From positions 124,001 to 188,000 of the forward strand of contig JACPZK010000031.1 in assembly GCA_016195565.1 (NCBI GenBank): 64,000 nt of DNA. The letters are read 5' to 3'. The notes under the pieces were generated by a model. The model was not told where the DNA came from and did no database searches. It saw nothing but the letters and a program-made list of their open reading frames with translations. The stretch comes from Nitrospirota bacterium. Its GTDB lineage: Bacteria; Nitrospirota; Thermodesulfovibrionia; Thermodesulfovibrionales; UBA1546. The position numbers and the translations under genes were made by a program. Below, piece after piece: positions 17,846-27,107 of the stretch. Every line of letters starts with the position of its first letter. The stretch's first letter is position 1.

Positions 17846-19171
17846 ATGAGTATTGCAATAATCGTATTGATTGCTATAATTCATTTTTATATTTATGACC
17901 ATTTCTGGTTTTTAAGATTGTTAGGTCTGGATATATATAGTCCAAAAATTAATTATGTATTTTTATTGCCGTTATTTTATATTGCCGCAATATATCAATT
18001 AGTCGTTTCAATAAAAACCGAACATGGGGAAAAAATATCTAAAACCGGCAAACAGTTGGCTGTTACGGCATTCTTGTATTTTGTCGCCAGTATTTTTACG
18101 GTGCTATTGCATGAGCTGGATTCTGGTTTTTTGATGGTAATAAAATATTCTTTCTATTTATTCATACCGATAATGCTGTCTTTAAGCGTATTTGCCATAT
18201 TCAGAGATAATGAAGATATTAAAAAAACCGTATTTGTTTTATTTTTATTAGGCATTATTTTTTCTGCTTATGCTACGGTGTTACATATTAAAATAATGGC
18301 TGATATTGAAGGTTTTTATGATGTCTTCAGTATAGATGGGAAAATGTGGGCGGGAAACTCGGCAACATGGCTGTCAAGATTTTCAGTCCCGGGCGTGGGA
18401 CCGACTAATTTCCCTTCAATGCTTATCCCCTTGATATTGGCGGGCATTTATTTTTTTAAGAATAGCGGTGGAAAGGTCAGGTATTTTTATGCCTTCGCAT
18501 CTCTTTTTCTGTTTTACAATATTATAATAACCTCAACAAGAGGGGCCGTTGTATCGCTCTTGAGCGGTATGATATATCTTTTTGTAAAAGGTTGGTTTAA
18601 ATATAAAAGGCCTCTTTTTGCTATTTCGATTGCCCTGTTAATTATATTTATTTTTTCTTTTAGTACAGGACTGTTATTAAGACTGTTGTCTACAGTAAAT
18701 CAATTTATTCCTTCCATAGGCGAGTGGGATGTTATAGGCAGTCTTATAGAAAAAGGACATTATGGAGGATACGCCGTAGATGATATCTGGGAGGAAAAAA
18801 ATAGGGGTATGCTTTTGGCACACGCTATTCAACGTGTTAATCCTGTTTTCGGTTTAGGTTTTTCCGGCATTCGCAGTCATATTATGTTTGTTGACGTATT
18901 AACACTGGGAGGATTGGTTTTATTAGTTCCACTCATGTTTTTTATCCTTTCTATTTATCGCAACTCCAGTGAGATATTGCATAAGGGACTCTACAAGGAC
19001 GCACCTTCAAAAGATTTAGGGATAGTATTAATAGCGATATTTTTCAGTTATACTGTTGAGCAAATGTTCATGCCAGCCTTTGTCAATAATTACTGGCTGT
19101 GGTTCGGTTTTGAAGCGGCATGGGCAAGAAACTGCGAGACGGAACGCCGGGCTGCCGCAAAACTGTCATGA
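17846..19171 (+). CDS. O-antigen polymerase/ligase family membrane protein
   Basis: 441 residues with about eleven predicted membrane helices and one larger periplasmic loop (about 270-330) before the last helices, the architecture of Wzy polymerases and WaaL ligases. The segment TSTRGAVVSLLSG matches the STxSRG-like motif of the Wzy_C/O-antigen ligase family, and AIQRVNPVFGLGFSG resembles the periplasmic-loop end. It is preceded by a very AT-rich spacer without a strong ribosome binding site. A second protein of this family is encoded at 37207, so one may polymerise and the other ligate. Confidence 0.8.
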   Translation: MSIAIIVLIAIIHFYIYDHFWFLRLLGLDIYSPKINYVFLLPLFYIAAIYQLVVSIKTEHGEKISKTGKQLAVTAFLYFVASIFTVLLHELDSGFLMVIKYSFYLFIPIMLSLSVFAIFRDNEDIKKTVFVLFLLGIIFSAYATVLHIKIMADIEGFYDVFSIDGKMWAGNSATWLSRFSVPGVGPTNFPSMLIPLILAGIYFFKNSGGKVRYFYAFASLFLFYNIIITSTRGAVVSLLSGMIYLFVKGWFKYKRPLFAISIALLIIFIFSFSTGLLLRLLSTVNQFIPSIGEWDVIGSLIEKGHYGGYAVDDIWEEKNRGMLLAHAIQRVNPVFGLGFSGIRSHIMFVDVLTLGGLVLLVPLMFFILSIYRNSSEILHKGLYKDAPSKDLGIVLIAIFFSYTVEQMFMPAFVNNYWLWFGFEAAWARNCETERRAAAKLS

Positions 19172-19207
19172 GCCGGCACAATCTATATGCTGTCGCGGGG
19201 CAAAAAA

Positions 19208-20707
19208 ATGAAGAAGGTTTTATTAGTATTTCCTGACATTTCAGAAAGGTCGTGGCATAAAGGTTATTTTCATTATGGATTGGCGCATATTGCATCCTAT
19301 CTTAAGCAGAATGTCCAAGATGTTGAAGTATCTCTATTGACGGTCCGCGATAAAAATTTAAGCCAAGCTGATTTTAATGAGAAGATAAAAAAGTTTCGTC
19401 CGGCGATAGTTGGTTTTACATCAACTACGCACAGCTTCCCGTTGGTTCAAAAGATGGTTGCGTGGACAAAGAAATTCAACAGAGACATCCTGACAGTATG
19501 CGGGGGAATTCATGTGACCATCAACCCGGAAGATGCCTTGCTGTCATCGGAAAGTGACGTTGTTGTCTGCGGGGATGGAGAATATCCCATGGAGGCGCTG
19601 ATAAATGCATGGACAGAGCGTGGCGTAATAGCGCATGAAAGAGGAATATGGTATAGAAAAGATGACACAGTAATTAGCAATGGTATAGCCACGGTAGCGG
19701 ATCTGGATTTACTCCCTGACCCTGACTGGGATATTTTTAATTATATGAAGTTAGACGAAGGCTCGCAGGGCATAGGAGGCCTGATGCTTTCAAGGGGATG
19801 CCCGTATCAGTGTTCATACTGCTGTAATCATAAGCTTTCAAGTATTTATAAAGAGAACAAGGCAGGTTATATTCGGTTCAAAAGCGTTGAAAAGTCAATA
19901 TCCGAGATTAAAAATTTTGTAAATAAATTCCCTGAAATACATACCCTATATTTTGACGATGACATTTTACCGCTAAAAAAACAGTGGTTTCTATATTTTG
20001 CCTCCAGATATAAGAACGAAATAAATAAGCCGTATTGGTGCAACATCAGGCCTAATTTGGTGGATGAAGAGATAGTCGATGCGTTTGTTGAATCAGGATG
20101 CGTACGTGCCGGGATAGGGATAGAAAGCGGCAACGAAGTCATGCGTAATAAAGTTTTAAAAAGGAATGTTAGCGAACAAGTACTTGTAAATGCCGTATCG
20201 CTTTTGAAAAGGAAAAAGATTTACGTATATAGTTTCAATATGGTTGGATTACCTGGTGAAACAAAAAAAGAATTATTAGATACTGTTAGGTTAAATGCAC
20301 GATTGAATATTGATAAAATGCAGTGTTCAGTCTTCTATCCTTACAGGCATACTGTGCTATATGATACCGTAGTTAATGGAGGACTTATAAAAGACGAGCG
20401 GTACTTGCTTGAATATACGCATGAAAGTATTTTGAAGTTCAGTTTTGCCCAACGGAATAGAATATATTTTACTGTACTGACAATAAATATAATCGCTAAA
20501 CTTTACAGAATGCTGCATGGATATGCAGCAGAAATATTTTTAAAAGCGCTCTATTCAACGCCGTCATCTGTAATGATGCTTCCTATTGTAAATCGTATAA
20601 TGAGGAAAGTGATTGCATCAAAAAATCTTGCCGAGAGGGTAAAAATAATTTTTAGATGGATTATCCCTTCTCCACCGACAGCTCTAACTACTAAGCGGGT
20701 GAAATAA
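19208..20707 (+). CDS. Cobalamin-binding radical SAM protein (3 of 6)
   Basis: 499 residues from the chosen ATG, which begins MKKVLLVFPD; an ATG seven codons upstream adds a non-conserved tail. The B12-binding domain spans about 1-135, with VCGGIHVTINPEDAL at 98-112 and CGDGEYPMEAL. The radical SAM cysteines are C198, C202 and C205 in CPYQCSYC. FDDDILPL, AGIGIESGNEVM and MVGLPGETK complete the core. The protein is adjacent (0 bases) to the next radical SAM gene and shares its CPYQCxYC form and NHK sequence, so the two look like paralogues. Confidence 0.87.
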   Translation: MKKVLLVFPDISERSWHKGYFHYGLAHIASYLKQNVQDVEVSLLTVRDKNLSQADFNEKIKKFRPAIVGFTSTTHSFPLVQKMVAWTKKFNRDILTVCGGIHVTINPEDALLSSESDVVVCGDGEYPMEALINAWTERGVIAHERGIWYRKDDTVISNGIATVADLDLLPDPDWDIFNYMKLDEGSQGIGGLMLSRGCPYQCSYCCNHKLSSIYKENKAGYIRFKSVEKSISEIKNFVNKFPEIHTLYFDDDILPLKKQWFLYFASRYKNEINKPYWCNIRPNLVDEEIVDAFVESGCVRAGIGIESGNEVMRNKVLKRNVSEQVLVNAVSLLKRKKIYVYSFNMVGLPGETKKELLDTVRLNARLNIDKMQCSVFYPYRHTVLYDTVVNGGLIKDERYLLEYTHESILKFSFAQRNRIYFTVLTINIIAKLYRMLHGYAAEIFLKALYSTPSSVMMLPIVNRIMRKVIASKNLAERVKIIFRWIIPSPPTALTTKRVK

Positions 20708-22156
20708 ATGAAGAAAGTAACCTTTGTCATTTCCGAGGCAAGACTTCACGAACAGCTCTCTATTATGGCTCTGAGCGCTTCCCTGAAAAATGCCGGGCAC
20801 GAGACCTCATTGGTATTCTTTCAGAACGACCCGTTAAATAAAGACAAAATTGTACAGGCGCTTAAAAGAGAAAGCCCTGATTTTATAGCGCTTAGCTTTA
20901 TGTCATGTGTAAAGGAACATTACATTGATCTGTCCGGCTATATCAAACAGCATATCAGCGCCCCGATAGTTATCGGCGGGCCTGCTGCAACATTTGACCC
21001 GAACCTGTGTAATTTTAATGATAACCCGTTTGATGCAGTTTGCATAGGCGAGGGGGACTTGTCTATTGTCAATTTTGTAAACAAATACAACAGCTCAGGA
21101 AACCCAATGCCATTGCACAATTTCGTTACGAGATCTGGAAACGGAGGGCATTCGAGAGGAGAGCTGCTTGACCTTATTGACCCGTTAGACCAATTGCCTT
21201 TCCCTGACAGAAAAATTATATATGACAAGGACGATTTTCTCAGGAATTCTAAAATCAAGATGTTTATGTCCGGCAGAGGCTGCCCCTATCAGTGTACTTA
21301 TTGCTTCAACCATAAATACAACAGTATGTACAGAGGCAAGGGACACATTGTCCGTCATAAGTCGGTAGATTATTTTCTGGAAGAAATCCGTCAAAGCAGA
21401 AAAGAATATCCTCTGGAAGGGATCATCTTTGAAGACGATATCTTTATAATTAATAAGGAATGGCTGGCAGAGTTTGCTGAGAAGTATCCATGGGAAATAG
21501 GACTCCCTTATATGTGCTATGTCAGGCCCAATCTTGTTACTGTCGAGATTGCAGGATTGCTTAAGTCATCGGGATGTTATTCTGTCCGTGTAGCTGTGGA
21601 GTGCGGCAACCAAGACCTCAGGAACAAGATTTTAAAAAGAAATCTAACCGACGAGCAAATTCTGAAGAGCTGTCAGATTCTCCATGACGCAGGTCTTAAA
21701 GTCGGAACTATTAATATTCTTGGATTGCCAACAGAAACAATTGAGAATATGCAGGAAACGTTAAACTTAAATAGGGCTTGTAAGCCGGAACATGTGTCTG
21801 CAAATTTATTCATGCCGCTTCCCGGCGTTGATTTGACAAACTATGCTATTGAAAGTGGATTGTTAGATAAACATTTTACCTCGCCCAAGTCAAGTCATCA
21901 TACCAGTGAAATGAAATATCCGGATGATGTAAAGAGATTTCTGTATCCCTTTAAAGCGCTTTTCCCGCTTATGGCGCAAAAGAAAAATATTGCAATGATT
22001 GCTCCCCTGTTAAAGAGATTGCCGGGGCCGCTTTTAAAAATTATCGACAGCGCCTACAGGCTTTACAGTAATTCGAGGTTTTATCCGAGGGTTCGTTTTA
22101 GCATTTTTGATAAATGGAGAGCCTTGAGGCGTTATCTTGCGATTATTTCTAAATAA
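20708..22156 (+). CDS. Cobalamin-binding radical SAM protein (4 of 6)
   Basis: 482 residues. The N-terminal B12-type domain has IVIGGPAATFDP at 87-98 and CIGEGDLSIV; the radical SAM cysteines are C192, C196 and C199 in CPYQCTYC. FEDDIFI, RVAVECGNQDLRNK and INILGLPTETI follow. It starts directly after the stop of its paralogue, with a GGGTGA ribosome binding site inside that gene's end. The DPLDQLPFPDR linker before the core is typical of the BchE-like group. Function unknown; the tandem arrangement suggests successive modifications of the same compound. Confidence 0.87.
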   Translation: MKKVTFVISEARLHEQLSIMALSASLKNAGHETSLVFFQNDPLNKDKIVQALKRESPDFIALSFMSCVKEHYIDLSGYIKQHISAPIVIGGPAATFDPNLCNFNDNPFDAVCIGEGDLSIVNFVNKYNSSGNPMPLHNFVTRSGNGGHSRGELLDLIDPLDQLPFPDRKIIYDKDDFLRNSKIKMFMSGRGCPYQCTYCFNHKYNSMYRGKGHIVRHKSVDYFLEEIRQSRKEYPLEGIIFEDDIFIINKEWLAEFAEKYPWEIGLPYMCYVRPNLVTVEIAGLLKSSGCYSVRVAVECGNQDLRNKILKRNLTDEQILKSCQILHDAGLKVGTINILGLPTETIENMQETLNLNRACKPEHVSANLFMPLPGVDLTNYAIESGLLDKHFTSPKSSHHTSEMKYPDDVKRFLYPFKALFPLMAQKKNIAMIAPLLKRLPGPLLKIIDSAYRLYSNSRFYPRVRFSIFDKWRALRRYLAIISK

Positions 22157-22187
22157 AGATTCCGCTTACAGCATTTGAGCATATTGT

Positions 22188-23618
22188 ATGAAGATATTGA
22201 TAATTGAGCCGCCGGCTGTTTCGAAGTTTGGAAACCAGAGGATATTCGGGGGTAACGGAAGCAATAAGAGTGATTTCCGCAAACCGCCTCTGGACCTCAT
22301 GATGATTTCAGGCTATCTGAGAAAAGAAGGGTTTGACAATGTCCTTATAGATGCGAATGCGTCAAGGAAAACTATAGATGATATAAGAGAAATCATAAAA
22401 AAAGAATCTCCAGATGTTGTTTTCTTTTCTACATCTACGTGCACAATTTACAAAGATTTACTGGTAGCAAAAGCTGCAAAGGAGGTTAATCCGTCAGTAG
22501 TAACGGTTGCTTTGGGCACGCATGTGATGGCATTGCCTGAAGATACTTTTAAAGAGTCTGAATATCTGGACGCTATTATCTATTCAAATGAGTGGGAACA
22601 AGCGGCATTGAATATAGCAGGGAATCTGACAAGTCTTGAAAATGCAAAGGGAATATTTTTCAGAAAACCTGATGGCAAAATTATAAAAACGGATATTCAG
22701 CCTCCAATGCAGAATCTCGATGATCTGGGTTTCCCGGCGCATGATAAATTAGAGAAGGAATTATACAGGGATCCTACAGCAAAGCGGTTTCCCAAGACGA
22801 TGGTGATGGGGCAGAAGGCATGTATTAACAACTGCAGTTTCTGCTGTCAGCCGGCATTCTTTGGAGCGCCTGTACTCAGAAAGAGGTCTGTTGAGCACTT
22901 TCTGAAGGAACTCAGATGGGTTCAAAGTCTTGGTTTTAGAGAGGTCATGTTCAATGACGCTACCCTGACTGCTGATATGGAATGGGCAACGGCATTGTTT
23001 GAAGGGATGATAAGAAGCAACATTGATCTTACATGGAATTGTTCGACAAGGGCTGACCGTGTTAATGCTGAAATTCTTGAGATGATGAAGAGGGCAGGCT
23101 GTCATACTATCGCAATCGGCATGGAAAGCGTGGACCCTGCTGTGCTTAAGAACATAAGGAAGAATATATCTGCAGAACAGATAAGGGATGCGGTATCCAT
23201 GATTAAAAATCATGGCATGGATACGATTGTTTTCTGTGTTGTGGGATTTCCCGGAGAGACCAGAGAAAGCATAGAAAAGACCACTTCATTTTTAACAACC
23301 CTTGATACAACCTTTATAACGCTTGGCATAGCGGTGCCTGCGCCGGGCACTGACTTTTATAAGTATGTTGAGGAGAATAATTATCTTTTAACAAAGGACT
23401 GGAGCCTTTATGATCCAATGAAGAAACCAGTTTTCAGTTATCCATGGCTTACGTCGGATGAAATCGCATATTATTCAAAACAGGGACTTCGCAAGTTCTA
23501 TCTCAGGCCTAAATATATTTTCAGCAGGCTGAAATCAATAAGAAGTATTTCTGAAGCAGCGGCTTATTTCCGTAATTTTATAGGGTTTATGAAGCGATAT
23601 GTCATATCAAAACATTAA
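22188..23618 (+). CDS. Cobalamin-binding radical SAM protein (5 of 6)
   Basis: 476 residues. The B12-type domain includes KPPLDLMMISGYL near residue 32 and VALGTHVMALPEDT at 107-120. The radical SAM cysteines are C212, C216 and C219 in CINNCSFC, a divergent form lacking the usual GCP lead-in. FNDATLTAD, AIGMESVDPAVL and CVVGFPGETRE complete the core. The tail KFYLRPKYIFSRLKSIRS matches the tails of the proteins at 10900 and 25610. It overlaps the GT4 gene downstream by 20 bases, linking it to glycan assembly. Confidence 0.87.
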   Translation: MKILIIEPPAVSKFGNQRIFGGNGSNKSDFRKPPLDLMMISGYLRKEGFDNVLIDANASRKTIDDIREIIKKESPDVVFFSTSTCTIYKDLLVAKAAKEVNPSVVTVALGTHVMALPEDTFKESEYLDAIIYSNEWEQAALNIAGNLTSLENAKGIFFRKPDGKIIKTDIQPPMQNLDDLGFPAHDKLEKELYRDPTAKRFPKTMVMGQKACINNCSFCCQPAFFGAPVLRKRSVEHFLKELRWVQSLGFREVMFNDATLTADMEWATALFEGMIRSNIDLTWNCSTRADRVNAEILEMMKRAGCHTIAIGMESVDPAVLKNIRKNISAEQIRDAVSMIKNHGMDTIVFCVVGFPGETRESIEKTTSFLTTLDTTFITLGIAVPAPGTDFYKYVEENNYLLTKDWSLYDPMKKPVFSYPWLTSDEIAYYSKQGLRKFYLRPKYIFSRLKSIRSISEAAAYFRNFIGFMKRYVISKH

Positions 23619-24810
23619 TAACAAAGACGTTTTAAAATACAACATTCTCTTCCTTATGAATGGAGCAAAACCGCCAAGAGGCGGGGAGTTTTTGACGCTT
23701 TACCTGATTACGCATCTGAGAAGGGACATATTCCGTCCGCTTCTGGTTTATGCGCATGAGGGCGTAATTGTCCGGCGATTAAAGGAGGCGGGCATAGACA
23801 ATGTTCAAATCCCATTAAGCAGTAAGATCGCAAATATTTATCCAAGAGAGATAAGCCTTCACAGCCCTTTTTTTGTAATATCATTCCTCTGGCATTTGGC
23901 TTTGGGCGGCAGTATTTTTAAATTAAATAAAATTTTAAAAGAAAATAATATCCACCTGATATACTGCGCAGACAACATATCCAAATTCATAGGGGGGATT
24001 ACCGGGAAAATGGCCGGAGTGAAAGTTGTAGCGCACTGTCATGATGATTTTAAAGAAGATACGCTGGGAAAGACAATGAGGATGTTCTATTTAATGCTCC
24101 TTGACAGGATATTGACTGTATCGGACAAGGTAAAAAAGTTTTTTGCTGTAAATAAGAGGGGATTTCAGAAAGCAATAACAGTTTATAACGGAATTGATGC
24201 TGATATCTTCAATCCTCAGAATGTATCCGAAGATATCAGAAATGAGCTGGGATTGAAAAAAGAGAATATTGTTATAGGCAGCATTGGCGTCATTGAGAAG
24301 GATAAGGGGCATAGATATTTAGTTGAAGCGCTTGCAAGACTTAAGGCTGAGGGCATCACCAATGTAGTTTGTGTTATATGCGGGACCGGGCCTCAGGAAG
24401 CAGACCTTAAAGAGCTTGTGCGCGCTAAGGGGCTGGATAGGGAGGTTTTATTTTTAGGGTTTAGGGATGATATTCCAAAGGTATTAAAAGTATTGGATAT
24501 CCTTGCGTTAATGTCTTTAACGATAGAATCCTTTTCAATGGCTGCTGTAGAAGCCATGGCAATGGAGGTGCCTGTAATTGCCACCAGTATTGGAGGAATT
24601 CCCGAGGTGGTGGATGATGGTAAAACAGGAATCATAATTCCTCCCGGAAATGTTAATGCTCTTTGTGAGGCGATAAAGCTTCTAATTCAAAATCCTGGAA
24701 TAAGATTGCAAATGGGTAAAAATGGAAGAGTGAGGGTTCTTGAGAAGTTTACTGTAGAGCAGAATGTCAGGAAGACAGAAGATGTTTTTCTTTCATTGTT
24801 GGAGATTTGA
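23599..24810 (+). CDS. GT4 family glycosyltransferase (GT-B)
   Basis: 403 residues. The N-terminal acceptor domain starts NILFLMNGAKPPRGGEF. The C-terminal donor domain has VIGSIGVIEKDKGHRYL and the EX7E-type segment ESFSMAAVEAMAMEVPVIAT, then GGIPEVVDDGKTGIIIPPG. This is the standard GT4 set. It overlaps the radical SAM gene upstream by 20 bases and is followed closely by the DUF218 gene. Cytoplasmic or peripheral membrane; donor and acceptor are unknown. Confidence 0.9.
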   Translation: MSYQNINNKDVLKYNILFLMNGAKPPRGGEFLTLYLITHLRRDIFRPLLVYAHEGVIVRRLKEAGIDNVQIPLSSKIANIYPREISLHSPFFVISFLWHLALGGSIFKLNKILKENNIHLIYCADNISKFIGGITGKMAGVKVVAHCHDDFKEDTLGKTMRMFYLMLLDRILTVSDKVKKFFAVNKRGFQKAITVYNGIDADIFNPQNVSEDIRNELGLKKENIVIGSIGVIEKDKGHRYLVEALARLKAEGITNVVCVICGTGPQEADLKELVRAKGLDREVLFLGFRDDIPKVLKVLDILALMSLTIESFSMAAVEAMAMEVPVIATSIGGIPEVVDDGKTGIIIPPGNVNALCEAIKLLIQNPGIRLQMGKNGRVRVLEKFTVEQNVRKTEDVFLSLLEI

Positions 24811-24812
24811 TT

Positions 24813-25607
24813 ATGTTCTTCTGGTTATCTAAAGTTCTCTGGTTTATAGTAAATCCATTCAATGTGATACTGATATTGCTTGTATTGGGATGGCTGCTGC
24901 TTTTCAAAAAGCCTTCAGCTGGAAAGAAGCTGATTGGGCTGGGGCTGCTGATAATATTTGTGGCCGGGTCAGGTCTCTTGCCAGGCATTATGATGCGCTC
25001 ACTTGAAAATAGAATTCCTGCAGGCGCAATTCCTTCAAAAATAAACGGTGTCATTGTTCTGGCAGGCATGGTTAATATGGAATCTTCGAGAAAAGGGCTT
25101 ATTGAACTCACGGAGCAGTCTGACCGGATAATAGAAGGAATTATCCTGCTTCAGAAATATCCCGAAGCAAAGCTGATTATAACCGGTGGAAGCGGATCTT
25201 TAAACCAAGGCGAAAATCTTAAGGAAGCAGATTATCTGAAAAAACTGGCAATATCGCTTGGTGTAAATAAAGAGAGAATACTGATTGAACGAAACTCAAG
25301 AAACACGCACGAACATGCAGTCGCAATGGCTAAGATGCTGCCTGATAAGAAGGGACAATGGGTGCTTATTACTTCTGCTTTTCATATGCCGCGTTCATTA
25401 GGATGTTTTAAGAAAGAGGGGATAAATGTTATCCCGTATCCTGTTGATTACAAAACTAAACTGGATAATGCTTTAACTTTAACTTCATTTTTGCCCACAT
25501 TGGGGAATATAGGCAGTTTTAACGTTGCTTTTCATGAATGGACAGGCTTAGTTGCCTACAGATTGAAGGGATATACTGATTCCGTGTTTCCGGAACAGGT
25601 TAACTGA
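24813..25607 (+). CDS. YdcF/ElyC-like DUF218 membrane protein
   Basis: 264 residues from the ATG preceded by a GGAG ribosome binding site; a TTG two codons upstream is less likely. Two hydrophobic helices at the N-terminus (about 5-25 and 32-52) are followed by a DUF218 domain: VIVLAGMVN, AKLIITGGSG, RNTHEHAVAM and LITSAFHMPRSLGCF. Relatives ElyC and SanA affect envelope polymer synthesis, probably through the undecaprenyl carrier. Placement inside the glycan cluster fits such a role. The catalytic activity of the family is not well defined. Confidence 0.82.
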   Translation: MFFWLSKVLWFIVNPFNVILILLVLGWLLLFKKPSAGKKLIGLGLLIIFVAGSGLLPGIMMRSLENRIPAGAIPSKINGVIVLAGMVNMESSRKGLIELTEQSDRIIEGIILLQKYPEAKLIITGGSGSLNQGENLKEADYLKKLAISLGVNKERILIERNSRNTHEHAVAMAKMLPDKKGQWVLITSAFHMPRSLGCFKKEGINVIPYPVDYKTKLDNALTLTSFLPTLGNIGSFNVAFHEWTGLVAYRLKGYTDSVFPEQVN

Positions 25608-25609
25608 AA

Positions 25610-27103
25610 GTGAAAATCCTCTGTCTTAACCCGCCTTTCAAAACAGAATACGGACGCTTTTCAAGGACGTCAAGAAGTCCTGCTATAACCAGGAGCGGTA
25701 CTATCTATTATCCTATATGGTTATGCTACGCCGCAGGTGTGCTTGAAGATGCAGGGCATGAAGTAAAGGTGATTGACAGTTGCGCCTATGGATATGACCT
25801 TGAAGCCACTCTTAGGATTGTTGCTGAATTTAAGCCAGAGATGGTTGTCATTGATACGAGTACGCCAAGCATATACAGTGATGTAAAAACAGGAGCGGAG
25901 ATAAAAAAAATATTGCCTGGTTCTTTTGTAGTATTAATGGGGACTCATCCGAGCGCCTTGCCGGAAGATACATTGCAATTAAATTATGCAATTGATGCCG
26001 TTGCAGTGGGAGAGGCTGATTATACGGTAAAAGAACTGGCGCAGAAACTATCACAGGCAAATCTGCGCACTGTTCAGTCTGATGCTGCATACAGGAATAA
26101 CATTTTAAGTTCCATAGATGGTATTGCCTACAGAGTTGACAGCAGTGTCCATGTAAACAAAAGAAGGGAGCTTATCGCAAATCTTGACGCACTCCCTTTT
26201 GTAAGCAAGGTGTATAAGAAACATCTTGATTCAACGAAGTATTTTTTTGCGGCAAGCGATTATCCTGAAGTGCAGATAATGACTGCGCGCGGCTGCATTG
26301 CACAGTGCACTTTCTGTGTTTATCCGCAAACAATCCATGGGCTTAAATACCGCATGCGTTCACCGCAGAGTATTGCCGATGAATTCCAGTGGATAAAGGA
26401 GAATATGCCGGAAGCAAGAGAAGTAGGGATGGAAGACGATACGTTTACGGGAAGTCAGAGCCGTGCAATTGAGTTATGCAAGGAGATGATAAAGAGAGGT
26501 ATCAGGCTTAAATGGTATTGCAATGTGAGAGTAGATTTAAGATACGAGACTATGGAATGGATGAAAAAGGCAGGCTGTGTGCTTGTGACAGTAGGATATG
26601 AGAGCGCTAACAAGGATATTCTGAAAAATATAAATAAAAGGATTACTCCTGAGATGATACTTGAATTTTCACGAAACACAAGGAAGGCAGGGCTTCTGGT
26701 GCATGGCTGTTTTATGGCCGGCAACAGGGGCGAGACAAGAGAAACTCTCGAAGAGAGTTTGCAGGCGGCATTGAAAATGATGGATGACACTATGCAGTTT
26801 TTCCCATTGATGGTGTATCCGGGCACAAAGGATTATGAATGGGCAAAGAGCGAGGGACTGCTTACGATTAAAGATTTTTCTGATTATGTGACTGAAGACG
26901 GCTGTCACAACAGTGTGCTGAGAATGCCTGATATGGATTCTGATGAAATAACGAAATGGTGTGATTATGCAAGGCGGAGATATTATTTGAGGCCCAGATA
27001 TATCTTATATAAGCTGTTTCAGCAGATGCGCCATCCGTCAGAGATAAGGAGAACGTTTAAAGCAGCGAAGAGATTTTTGAGGTTTCTTATTCCCGGGAAA
27101 TAA
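25610..27103 (+). CDS. Cobalamin-binding radical SAM protein (6 of 6)
   Basis: 497 residues, starting with GTG two bases after the previous stop. The B12-type domain runs to about 145, with YYPIWLCYAAGVLEDAGH near 33-50 and LMGTHPSALPEDTL at 109-122. The radical SAM cysteines are C229, C233 and C236 in CIAQCTFC. MEDDTFTGS, VTVGYESANKDIL and CFMAGNRGETRE follow. The tail RRYYLRPRYILYKL repeats the YLRP motif of two other family members here. It is followed by a GT2 gene. Related to the BchE/HpnJ-like class by layout; reaction unknown. Confidence 0.87.
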   Translation: MKILCLNPPFKTEYGRFSRTSRSPAITRSGTIYYPIWLCYAAGVLEDAGHEVKVIDSCAYGYDLEATLRIVAEFKPEMVVIDTSTPSIYSDVKTGAEIKKILPGSFVVLMGTHPSALPEDTLQLNYAIDAVAVGEADYTVKELAQKLSQANLRTVQSDAAYRNNILSSIDGIAYRVDSSVHVNKRRELIANLDALPFVSKVYKKHLDSTKYFFAASDYPEVQIMTARGCIAQCTFCVYPQTIHGLKYRMRSPQSIADEFQWIKENMPEAREVGMEDDTFTGSQSRAIELCKEMIKRGIRLKWYCNVRVDLRYETMEWMKKAGCVLVTVGYESANKDILKNINKRITPEMILEFSRNTRKAGLLVHGCFMAGNRGETRETLEESLQAALKMMDDTMQFFPLMVYPGTKDYEWAKSEGLLTIKDFSDYVTEDGCHNSVLRMPDMDSDEITKWCDYARRRYYLRPRYILYKLFQQMRHPSEIRRTFKAAKRFLRFLIPGK

Positions 27104-27107
27104 ATTT

